From NCBI GenBank assembly GCA_030248215.1, contig JASANG010001012.1:1-64000 (forward strand): a stretch of DNA of 64,000 bases, given 5' to 3'. The DNA is from Enoplolaimus lenunculus. Lineage: Eukaryota > Nematoda > Enoplea > Enoplida > Thoracostomopsidae. The notes beneath the pieces were generated by a model. It was given only the letters and a program-made list of their open reading frames with translations. It ran no database searches and was not told the DNA's origin. How positions within the stretch are numbered: position 1 is the first letter of the stretch; every line of letters starts with the position of its first letter. A program made the position numbers and the translations under genes. This document shows, one piece after another, positions 21,414 to 32,300 of this stretch.

Positions 21414-22077
21414 TGAGGCCTTGGTTGATACTGTGTCCTTAATGAATCCATTGGTCCTCAAGAATCGTAGCATTTGTTGCCACTCGAGTTATACACTAAC
21501 CAACCCCACTTGACCAACTTTACAACAATTTTTACTCAATTCAAACTTTTCAACGATACATTCAATTGAACCGCAAAACAGGTTTAATTGAACCAAGTCA
21601 CGCAACGGTGACAAAACTTGAAACCATTCAGTTTAAATTCGAATGCCAGTAAAGGGTGGAATGCAAATCGGAAATCGTTGAAATGTCTACCCCCAGCAAA
21701 TATCCAACGGAGACCAGAAAGACGTGCTTTTAACAGGCTTTGAGATAACCTTATGCGTCCTAGAGGTCAATAATGGCTCGCAAAAAACTTTTAAGCGACG
21801 TGTCCCAATTGTGATCTGAAATCTTTAGCTACCACCCACAGTATAAGTATGAGAGGCGTAAGCTTTAATAGATTTGGTTAACGTATACTTTAACGGTTTC
21901 TTATTTTCCAAAGAAATCTATAACCAGCCAGGGGCAACTATACTTCACCTAATTGGTGCTGAGGTTTGGCTTGGTTGAATAGGGAAATCAGTGGCTTAGA
22001 CTCGACATGTTTGTGACAATACCGCTTTACGCAAAAGCTTTTCAAAACCAAACTCACTGTAGTCCACAAGTGCTTAG

Positions 22078-22445
22078 CAGGGTACAACCGGAGGTCTACT
22101 GCTGGCTCCGGTTCCGGCAGAAAATCGGCCTCCGGCTCCTGCTCCGGTACAATTTTTGCCGGAGGTTATGGCAATTACGGTAGTAAAATTTTGTATAATT
22201 TTGCAAAATTTATCTGTTTAGGACGTTTCGTTTTACTTTTGTCACAATTTTCAGTAGAGAATTTCCGAAATTTTGTAGAAAATTGGCGTAAAACAACTTA
22301 ACTACATACTAAACAACTTAAATACATACTACAGAGATTAGCTAAAATTAACTAATTAACCATCATTTTTACTACCTAATTTCGCCTCACCTCTGCCTCC
22401 GGCGGCGGTCTACGGCATATATTTTTGACCTCCGGTGGCACCCTG
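22078..22445. mobile_element. Non-autonomous hAT-like element with perfect 8-bp duplication
   Basis: A 368-bp element starting CAGGGTACAACCGGAGGTC and ending GACCTCCGGTGGCACCCTG, a 19-bp inverted repeat with two mismatches. GTGCTTAG is duplicated exactly at 22070-22077 and 22446-22453. CAGGG termini and 8-bp duplications are the hAT hallmark. No transposase is encoded. Confidence 0.9.
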
Positions 22446-22519
22446 GTGCTTAGATATCTCGTGTTTCACTTTTCATTTGAGTGGCCGAATCTGGTTCATC
22501 TTGATAATTGGGATTAAGC

Positions 22520-22770
22520 ATTTTCAGAAGGGGAATGCAAAGATTTCTTATGAACCGAAGGCGAAACAATTATTGGGGTATCATAATTCTTTGTGGGGTG
22601 ACCCTATAGTCCCTCTTTGCCTACAAACCTTTTGACTGGGTGTATATGACCTTTAAACTTGCATCCGGTACCAAAACTACGGGTCCGAAATTCCACTTTA
22701 TAGCAGAGGCTGTGGGACCTAAGGTTGTCATAAGCCGGACACTGAAAAAAGCAAAAATGCTTGAATCTTA
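22520..22770 (+). other. Coding-like fragments of an unrecognised protein
   Basis: After a good acceptor (AAGCATTTTCAG at about 22526) one frame reads KGNAKISYEPKAKQ and LLGYHNSLWGDPIVP. A different frame a little downstream reads FAYKPFDWVYMTFK, then ASGTKTTGPKFHF and ends KKAKMLES before a stop at about 22770. The amino-acid usage looks real, but I cannot assign a family, and chance remains possible. Confidence 0.25.
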
Positions 22771-23139
22771 AGCTTCTTAGCACATCCAGTCTTTACAGGA
22801 CTGTATACTTTGCTCACAGTTAAATCCTTTCCTTAAACCAAAGACTTTTGTTTATAAACAAACCATTTATCCCCGTTGCGGCTCGTGTTACTTTAAGGGC
22901 CGACCTGGTTTCTGGTACGACTGTGAAAGAGTTGGCTAAGCTTTTAAACTACATATTTTTGCTTAGGTTTAGGTTTATCCCGGCTTAGATTTTAGACTAC
23001 ATATTTTTGCCTTATCCTTACGTTTATTCGGGCTTCAATTTTATGACTGTATATTTTTGATGAGTGCTTAGGTTTAGGGTTAGGCTTACACTTTTCTAAA
23101 CGAATAGGCTTAAACTTAGGCTTAGGAGTATGGTTAATC

Positions 23140-23304
23140 TTCATGTTGGGACCCTGAAATTTAATTTGGCTTTCGTGGACTTCTCTTCATTACTAGAAAA
23201 GGATCGCAAATTTCAGGAGTATTCTGGAAGGCCAATTTTGTGGAATATGGTTGAGTATCCCTGGATCCATTTCCAGCCCTCGATCTACAACCATTTTAAT
23301 ACTG
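23140..23304 (+). other. Possible exon, unrecognised
   Basis: An open frame reads FVDFSSLLEKDRKFQEY, then RPILWNMVEYPWIHFQ and ends at a donor-like ACTG|GTAAAC at about 23305. It is composition-plausible coding sequence between two transposon copies. No domain is recognised. Confidence 0.2.
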
Positions 23305-23310
23305 GTAAAC

Positions 23311-23466
23311 GCCCGTAGCCAGCTCACCTTGCAAAAGATGCTAAAAAATTTTCACTAACAGCTTACAACGGTTTTCAAAGACTTACAAGCAAGGTTGATA
23401 ATTTTCAAGAGGGGTGCCAAGACATTTCCAGGAGACCTGCCCCCTCTGTTCTACATGCTCGTGCTG
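23311..23466. mobile_element. Short TIR element, CGTAGCCAG family
   Basis: Begins GCCCGTAGCCAGCTCACCTTG, and the interior has GGTTTTCAAAGACTTACAAGC. The right end is eroded. Confidence 0.6.
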
Positions 23467-23469
23467 GTA

Positions 23470-26105
23470 TACTGTAAAGTTTTCAATTAAAAACAGCCAC
23501 ACATAAGAGTTTAAAATAGACATACGATTTTCTATTTTAGGAAAACTGTTATGTATTGGAAAAACAGTTTATTTTCTCACGTTCGTAGACAGAAAACTAA
23601 CCATTGCCAACGGCGTAGCCAAGATTTCATTTCGGAAACGGATAACTTGGTCTAAATCTTCTTTGTTGTGAACCAGCGTAGCGTGCGAGAAATTTTTTGG
23701 TTCCTTTTAGGTTATTTTTGCAGTATGTAAAAGTGTCATTTTTTCAAATATTTTCAGGAATTCCACGTGGGATATATCCCACTTATTATCACCCTTGTAT
23801 GAGCGTGTAACCATTACCAATTCTAAACGAATGGAATGATGATGGTACATCGGAACAAAGACAGCGAGAATGGCTGGCTTTTAAGTTTTCAAAATAGTAA
23901 AGTTTTCTCGAAATAACTTTGGTCCTAAACTAATGAAATGGTTCAAAACGAACCTACCTAATTAACAGATTTTAACACAAATTTTGAGTTGATCATACTG
24001 TGTTTCGATTTAAAATGCCGATTTTGTCTTCGATATATTCTGCGGAAAAATTTGTCACGTCTTGAATTGCAGACTTTTATTTCTTAAATTTTTCAAAAAT
24101 ATGCGTTAGAAAATTCTTAAATTTAAAAGCTTAAAATTTAAGACTTCATTTCATGAACGATTAAATACAAATATTTCTAAAACATAAGACAAATATGTCT
24201 AAAATACAATACAAAGAATTTGCAGGGAAACGACTTTTGGGGGCTGCTAAAGCTCAACCAAATATCCTAATTGAACAAACTAAGACACGTCCAATACGTA
24301 AACTTAGGTTAAAGGAAGCCTGAGATCAATTAGAAATAGCATTGAAATTTGGTTATTTATTTACACTCCTAAGAATAGAAACGGAACAACTTTTTTACAT
24401 ACATAAAAATCAGAACGACGACTATTTCTTGAAAGGAAGAAATTTATGTCTTAAATTGGCAACGGTAATGTTTTGAATATAAAACATTAATGCATTAACC
24501 ATTTCAGACACAAAACTGTGAGCTGTTTAAGGCTATTAATGTTTGAAACAAAAGACATTAATGTCTGAAAAATTTAAGAAAGTAGAAATCTTGAAATTTC
24601 ATTTGCAATTTGTATTGTGTGTAGAATATAACGATCGTAGACAGATTTCACTGGAGGGAACTGGAGAAATTTGACGGCAGAATATTGTTCTGTTACACTG
24701 GTTGATTATCAAACTGCTAAACTATTTGTTCGGCATTTACTTTGATTTTTCATAGATGAATTTTTATCTAAAATTTGAAACAATTTGACATCCACATTTA
24801 AGAAATTATAATAAAATTAATTGAGTAATTTGTTTAATTCCTCGGTTGTTTACTAGTTCAGCCCCGTCAATTTAAGTTAATTTACAGCTGCGGAAAAACA
24901 AGCCCTCGTCATAATATATGCTTTTGGTTAGGCACAACTGTCCCTTGTACCTTCTTATCAAGACAGGCTTTGTCTACGTGTGATGCCCACCACACCTTAT
25001 AATTGTTTCTGTGGCAAAATACAATTTTTTATTGTGAACGATGCATTTACGTTTCTGGAATGGTTGTCCCGAATCGGTTTATGTCACGAATTGAGGCCTG
25101 CCAACTGGGAGTCAGGTGGCCTTGAAGACATCGAAACTTTAGTCTTCGGATCAAGATAAAAATTATGTTTAGATTTATCTTTATGGTTAGGCATAGGCTT
25201 AGGCTTTGGTATTGGCTTAGGTTTAGATATCGGCTTTATACTAAATAGACATGCTTCTATGGTTAACATGATCCACTAAGCCTATGCCTACAACTTCGCC
25301 TAACCTTTAGACATAACGCTAAGCTTAATAGTGTAAGCTTAACTCTCAAATGTTGAGGAGTGTAAAAACGCCGTACTACCTTAGGTTTTAGATTTAGGCA
25401 TAGGCAATAGGCTTTAGAATCACAACAAATATATTTCCTTACTGGGCAGGAATCATTTTTAGATAGGGTCCTACCTACGACTATCCATTATTTTTATAGC
25501 AAAACACCAAAGAAAACTTTACTATCTAATCCCAAATCCCAATCTTAATTAATTTCTAACATTTTCAAAACAGGATTTATAAACATAAAATTTTAATTAT
25601 AATTTTTTTGGATTTTAAAACAAATAGGCATTTTTGAGATGATTTCGTATCAACATGGGATAAAACGTGACCCGAATGTCTCGGTTACAGAGTAAAACAC
25701 CGAGTCGAAAAAGCGTAGAAATACTTCTATGAATATAGCTAAACCGCGTTTTAGCTCAAACTCGAAACCTAAAACCAAAGTCTAAGCCTAAGCGTTTGCC
25801 TCGGCGACAACACTATTAAAGTACTCACGCCATTTCTTATAGTTTAAACTGAAATAAGATTCTGGAACATTTTTAGTAAATTGAACAAATACTAAATCTC
25901 GATAAGAATGCTAAGTAGGATTTATTGCAGCAACGCTAAAGTAAACTAGAGCCGATGCCATCTATAGCTGAAGTGAAACTATTGGCCTCGCCCAAGCCCA
26001 TAGGCGACAAACCACTGGGGACAGGAAAACTGGGCGACTTAGGGACGGCGAAGTTGAGGCTTAGGATCAGTGTCCTAGGCTTTGGCTAAGTAGACAGGTC
26101 ACTAC
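23470..26105. other. Long gene-poor AT-rich stretch
   Basis: No gene or structured repeat is recognised between about 23.5 and 25.1 kb. Scattered TTAGGC-like words occur near 25.15-25.42 and 25.76 kb and look like decayed pieces of the TTAGGC elements. Confidence 0.4.
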
Positions 26106-26106
26106 A

Positions 26107-26272
26107 CGGTCCCGTAGCCAACAGGGGGACAGGGGGCTCAGCCCCATCTGCAAAAATTTAGGCCCCCTCCTAGAAAATTTTCAACCTTGCTTTTAAGTCA
26201 ATGAAAACCCTTATATGCCCCTCCTGAAAAATTTTTTAGCACCCCCTAGTACGGTAAGCTGGCTACGAGCCT
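26107..26272. mobile_element. Short TIR element, CGTAGCCAG family, with 9-bp duplication
   Basis: Ends CGGTCCCGTAGCC and GGCTACGAGCCT, inverted. GTCACTACA is repeated at 26098-26106 and 26273-26281. A 9-bp duplication suits a Mutator-like element. Confidence 0.8.
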
Positions 26273-26744
26273 GTCACTACAGCTAACGCGGTCCGACCTG
26301 AATAACCCGAAATACTGGTAACAGTAAATTTAAAACTGCATTTATATTTTGATGCCTTTTGCCAGAATTTGCACCGATTTTGTCGGTGTACCTGGCAAAG
26401 GTCAAACCCAAACATACGTCTAACCCTACACCCAAAGAAAACCCAACTCTCATACTCTTTCACCCAGCTGGCTTAGGATTAGCTTTGGCAAAAAATTTGC
26501 CAAGCCTAAACCTAAATGATTAGCATAATCGTTTTTAAACCTAAAAAGGCTAAGCCTTAATTTTAAATACGGAAGAAAGCGTACAAGAACCGATTAAGTT
26601 TAGGAGCGACCATAAACCCAAACCAAAGATTGTAAAAAGTTAATAATAAATTTTGATTGAGAAGTTGATGTTACACTAATCATAGAAGACTTAGGCTATT
26701 AAATATTCAGGCTGAAATTGACTTTATCGGTATGAGTACGGTAA

Positions 26745-26960
26745 CTGTAATTTAAACCCAAAATAATTTGCTATGAAAATATACCGGTATATGAAGTTGT
26801 TGCAATCGACACATGGCGCAGTTGTCGCATGCTTGACGCGAGTGCAAGACATCCGACGTTCGATTCCCGTCGCGATCCTTAACTTTGGGCAAAAACTTCG
26901 AATAGGGGTCGTGCGCTGACCGTATGGTTCCAACACTCTGTACCCCTGGTCCAAAACCGC
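26745..26960 (+). mobile_element. tRNA-derived SINE S1
   Basis: ATATGAAGTTGTTGCAATCG leads into ATGGCGCAGTTGTCGCATG (A-box-like) and GTTCGATTCCCG (B box), then CTTAACTTTGGGCAAAAACT. Two other copies share this order. The tRNA-like part cannot form a proper anticodon arm, so it is a derived element and not a tRNA gene. Confidence 0.75.
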
Positions 26961-26964
26961 TCAC

Positions 26965-28890
26965 AGTATTTGTTTTAATATTAGATTGTTTGCAAAATAA
27001 TTGCAAGATATTTCTGCAACAAACATACTTTAATTATCCAAAACCTACAACTTTAGCTACAGCGATTTTAAAGCTAATACTTCAAACAATCGAAGAATAA
27101 AACTTTGTCAGATTGAAAGCCTTGTTTAGGGATTTGGTGACAGGCGAAACCTTTGCTTGTTTCGTGTCACTTAATTAATTACAAATCCTTTGAAATGGTT
27201 TAAAACTCGCCACAGTCAACAAGCCGTTTGTGATAGTTTGGCCAATTGTCTTCAACAATAACAACGCCACAACTATGGCTGGTGAATGGGTGCCGATTCG
27301 CTTCGGGTGTACCTCCCGTCAACCAATGTAAAGATCAGGAGCGGAACGTTTTTTCCCGGTGGGACTTCAATAGTGTGATATTGGTCCCGAAAATTGCCAA
27401 TCCGTTTATAAATCTTCTTACCCTGTCTGGTAACAATTAATTGTTGCAGGGATGAATGTTGAATGAAAAAGAATATACGACATGAAAATTAGCAATCCCT
27501 TAAAAAATTTATATCTTTCTCCAACATATTGTACTTATTTGTAATACAAACCACACTGCCTTTGGTTCGTCAGCAATGATTTTTTTCAACTTTATTGTCT
27601 AAAATATGTAAATTATGTATGAATAGATTGAATTTAAAAATATCAAACAGTTTACATTCCGCGTGTAACTATTGCAAGTTTGGCGTAAATTAAGCTGATC
27701 GGTTAATTTAATGACTTTTCAAGGTCAAAGAAGCTGTCACGTCTTGTGGAGATTTTGTACTGCAGACCGAAAATGTTAACTGTTTGAGTTAGTGTGTAAA
27801 CGGATGTTGAAGCATAAAAGTTTCAAAGATGTTTTTTTCTTTCAACGCAGTTCAGGTATGCAAAATATATATTAATCGTGTTTTGTATATAAAGAAAAAA
27901 TAGCGGATGCACCGAAAATTTTAGGATTTTGGACATACAATCGGGTTTTGTAACGTTTTAAAGAAAAATAGCGGATTTACCGAAAATTTTAGGAATTTAG
28001 ACGAGTTTCGTAATTTTCATTTTATTTCGAACAATCGCAGCATACCTTGTAATGAATAACTGCGACATATATACGTGATCTACAACTAATTTTTGAGCTT
28101 AAAAATAACAGGATTTCTGGTATTTCTTCAACAGACACGGAAACGGGCACCATTTTTAACGGAAACGGATATCGAGTTTAACAGAAAGAAACAAAAATTT
28201 ATAATGAACGTTTTTTTCATAAATAAAAAAAATATGTGATTCCATACTGGATAAGAATACACTTTTATGCTTACAAACTGAACAAACACAAACTATACTT
28301 ATATTCTTGCAGCGAATTTGGTTCAATTTGAGTTGAAATATATTTCTTCAAATTTTCAACAAAAATTTATGTTTACTTTTTTGCTGTATTTGACATTTTG
28401 AAATATTGAAAAGTAATAAAATGTTAATATTTATGTGGATGCTACTTATTCCTGATGGTGTTAAGGTAGGGCCTAATATTCCGACACTGGAAAGTAATAC
28501 TAGAAAGTTGTTATTTTTTGATCATTGCATTTAAATATGCTGTACAAATAGCAGTATTAATTTCGCCGGCTCTTGGTCAACTTCCCCCCACAGGCTTAGG
28601 CAAAGGTTTAGGCTCAGGCTTAATAAAAAGCTTGCCTCAGCCTAAGCCTAAGCCTAAAACCTGAATGCCCCTTAAAGTAACATGGGCTAAAATTACACTA
28701 TTAGCTTGACCGACTCTTACCTTCCTCCCTCGCACGCTTATGCAAAGGCTTAGGTTCAATCTCTCAGAAAAAACTTGCCTAAGTGTCAAAAGCTAAGGTC
28801 AGTCTTGAGCATAACAAATAGTGATGATTAATCCGGCTTCAACAGTTCCACACCATGGGGGTAGCAACGATTTCAATTGAGAAAACAATG
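26965..28890. other. Gene-poor spacer upstream of kringle gene A
   Basis: No start-codon or signal-peptide exon for kringle gene A could be recognised here. TTAGGC-type fragments occur near 27.33 and 28.60-28.69 kb. One weak donor context, AGGGATTTG|GTGACA at about 27130, resembles the end of the candidate upstream exon at 40.37 kb. Confidence 0.35.
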
Positions 28891-28893
28891 ACT

Positions 28894-29140
28894 CACTGTA
28901 AATACCAATGAGTTATAATTAATCAACTCAGACAGAAAGTTAGTTATTTCTGAGTTAACAACACAAAACTTTAACTGATTTTGACTTTTGTCGATTCTTC
29001 AACTCTGAGTTGAGTTGATTCCGGGGAAAGTGATTAATGAAATCAGAATGAGTTGAATCAACTTAGAATTTTGACTTCTGATAGTTCTAACTCAGACAGA
29101 GTGTTCAAACTCAACTTGAGTTAAAATCAACTCAAACCCC
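28894..29140. mobile_element. MITE, CACTGTAAA family
   Basis: Begins CACTGTAAATACCAATGAG. The right arm GAGTTAAAATCAACTC ends near 29132. It inserted about 100 bp before the first visible exon of kringle gene A. Confidence 0.65.
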
Positions 29141-29233
29141 TGCCCGTCCTTGTAAAAGCGCCTCACCCTCAAAACTCAACTTTGAGTTGATTAAAACTAA
29201 AAAACTTCACTAAACCAGTACCTTAAATTTTAG

Positions 29234-29374
29234 ACATTCGAAAGACTAAATCTCAACTATGGCCTTACTGTAGTCGACAGGCAACACAATGACCAATTGA
29301 AATGTGTCCAAGGCACCAGTTGTTCGTTTAAACAATGCTTAAAATACGGATACGATCATGCTTCGAACGCGACT
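29234..29374 (+). CDS. Kringle gene A exon 1 (visible): N-terminal Cys module
   Basis: Acceptor AAATTTTAG and donor ACT|GTAAGT, phases 0 and 0, 47 codons. Encodes TFERLNLNYGLTVV and CSFKQCLKYGYDHASNAT. It aligns along its whole length with gene B and gene C exon 1, where CSFKQCLK-GYDHA is invariant. Confidence 0.8.
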
Positions 29375-32300
29375 GTAAGTTGTTGGTTACAATATTTACA
29401 ATCCCTGTGTCCAATAACGGTACTTTTTGGTCCTAATGTTGTAGTACCAAAATAGAGGGCCCTGGTATACTGGTTTCGGTACATTACCGCTTTTACAGCG
29501 TAAAGTTTAGGTTTATAAACAGGGTTTCTTATGCTTAACCCTGTTCATAAATTAAGCCTGAACACAGTATGAGGGCAAAGTCCGCAACAGCCCAAGTGAC
29601 GGTCAATGTATAGAATAGGGTCGCAGCAGTAGTATAAGCGTATTCATTAGCCTAAAACGTAAGCCTGAGTCTAAGTGTAAAGTATAATACTATATCTAAG
29701 CCTAAGTATAAGTCTAAACAAAACAGTCTAAAGCTTAAGCTTACAGCATTATACGGTCTCACGAAAAATGGGCCGCCCCGAATCCATACATGGATCAAAG
29801 TCTGACAAGAATTTTTTTCGCTTTGTTAACTCTTTGTCACATGAATATTTTCAATTTCATATGAGATGTAATTTCAAGGTAAGATTCGATCCCCAGTTTC
29901 ACGGGTGGGAGGCTTTTACGATGACCACTGAGCTATAGGAGCTTGACGCTTGAGCCCGAGTAGGCTCTCATGTCTTGTGAAGATTTTGCACTGCGCATAT
30001 ATGTTATAAATGTTCAACAATGCTCACATTGAGCGTATTCCTCGTGCATTATTGTATTTAGTTGCTCATAGTATACTCTATGAGTGAAAGGGTTAATAAT
30101 TGCCGTGAAAAGCTTACATTGTACGAAGCAGCATGATAAGGAAGTCTTCATTGGGCAATAGTTTTCCTTAAAGATTCCCTGAAAATTTTTTCATTTAAAA
30201 ATCATTTAAGTATAGGTTTTTAATTTATTTTAAGCAATATTTTTGTGTCTTAAATTTCAAATTAAAGTTCTGAATTATATACCTCTTTAATAGTTGTTTC
30301 AAAACTTTGCCCAACGAGACGCAAAAATGTTTTTCATTATTTTACTAAATTGATACATAAAATATGCTCTCAACACTTCCTGATGAGAGGATGCTGCGCA
30401 CCCACCCGTCAATTGCTTGGTATAGAAAGAATTTGGCTACATTTTTATCCCTGATACGGCGAAAGTTACTTTTAGGAGCGTACAGTAGTTTAACGTATTC
30501 CTAAGCTTAAGCGTGAACCTAAGCGTAAGCCTAAGGATAAACCTAAGCCTAAACCTAAGCCTAAGCCTTAGCCTAAGCCTAAGCCTAATCCTGAGCCTAA
30601 GCCTAAGCCTAAGCGTTCGAAAAGCGTATTCTCTAAGCCTAAAAGCGTTGCAAAAGCGTATTCTTAAGCCAAAGCCTAAGCGTTGCAAAAGCGTATTCTT
30701 AAGCCTTAGCTTCAGCCTAAGCGTAAGCCTAAGAAAATGTAAATCTTAGCCTACTCTTTTACAGACCCACCACAACCCGAGACGGCCTAAAACGTAACAT
30801 GGGCCCTTAATATGTTTTAGCTGTCCAAATTTGTTGAACTCGACGTCAAAGAATGGAATACAGAAATCGATGAAGGTTTGCTCAAATTCCTAACGTCAGG
30901 TTGAAATTTAAACTAATTTGATGTCCCAACGATTAATTTTGTCGTAAATGAGGTTTAAGAATTACTGAAAAGACTCATCAAGTTTTGATTTAACAAATCA
31001 TAGGAATTATCGGCACTTTTATAGTTCCTCATATAGTGGAAAATTTTAACTTAGGCTTGGACTTTGGCTTAGTAGCTTAAAATTCGGCTTGGGAATATAC
31101 TTATACTACAGTTTATTATGGCAGTCAGCAACTGCATGGATCATCAGCTGGGATGCTTTTGCACTATGGCGGAACTGCAAAAATATTTAATTATCGGTAG
31201 CTTTGTCATTTTCGCTGGTAATTTACCTTTCAATATGTATAAAGTTCAATATTTGATTTTCACATTTTAAAATATTGGATTCATTTACAAAAAAATCTTG
31301 GCCACCAACAACAAAATTTATAGATACTAACTGAGAATTTTTCCATTAAATCATTGAAAAATGTATCATAAATTTTGCTTTTCCCACATACCTATTTTGG
31401 GCAGCGTACCAACGCAGGAGTAAACAAGTCTGACAGTACGGTATGCTAATTAACTATTATATTTCTACATATCGTTCTAAACTAGAACTTGCATATAGAA
31501 AGTACTTTACATAGCATATACTAACTTTTCCAAGTTCTGTGGTCAGCTGGACTTGCTTAAAAACATTCATGTTCAAGATTTAATTTACCAGCCGTCCGTC
31601 CAGTACATTATGAGCGTTGCAGATTTGTGCAACTGTGATGACTAGTAAATTCTATAACAGACGATGTTGTAGGTTATTCAAGATGGATAATGAGTAGAAT
31701 ACACTAAAGCTTTTTTCTAGCAGGTCAAAAGGGTAAACGCTATACGCATTATAGAATATTGTTTCTAATCAGATAACCTGGCAGAGCCAAGAGTGGTTGA
31801 TAAGATAAAGAGTGTACAACTGAGTACATTTAGTGAACAAAACAGTGTACCCAGAACACGTTGCATTTTCTCCTACCTCTTTTATTTTAGTGGGGTCTGT
31901 ATGCGGTTTCGTATAATACTCTTTGGCAAGGTACAGCCGCCTTCCCAAGAGGGTCGGTTAAAAACGCAACGTCCGGTGGTATACTTTGCAGCGCACAAAT
32001 TTCGATAGTGAAACACTCATGTTAAACAGTTATGATGGACTCTTGGTAAAACCAAGAGTGCATAATACAAGAGTGTGCAACTCTTTCTGATCCGCACGCT
32101 ACAAAATGTATCACCGGGTGTTGCGTTTTGGCCCGAACCCCCCTTCTTTAAAGGGGGTCGATTTCACATGAATACCTCTTAAATGAAACTATATTGGAGC
32201 ATACTGGACGCCACATACATAAAAGTGTCATGGTTCGCCCCGGTTGACTGGTAATAGGTGCTGAACCAGTTTGAAAATTACGACAGTTTTTTTGGTGTTT

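Noticed and set aside
30458-30805. A true telomere or a chromosome-fusion scar
   Set aside because: The TTAGGC arrays are short, interrupted, bounded by inverted repeats and recur in many places with the same flanking words.
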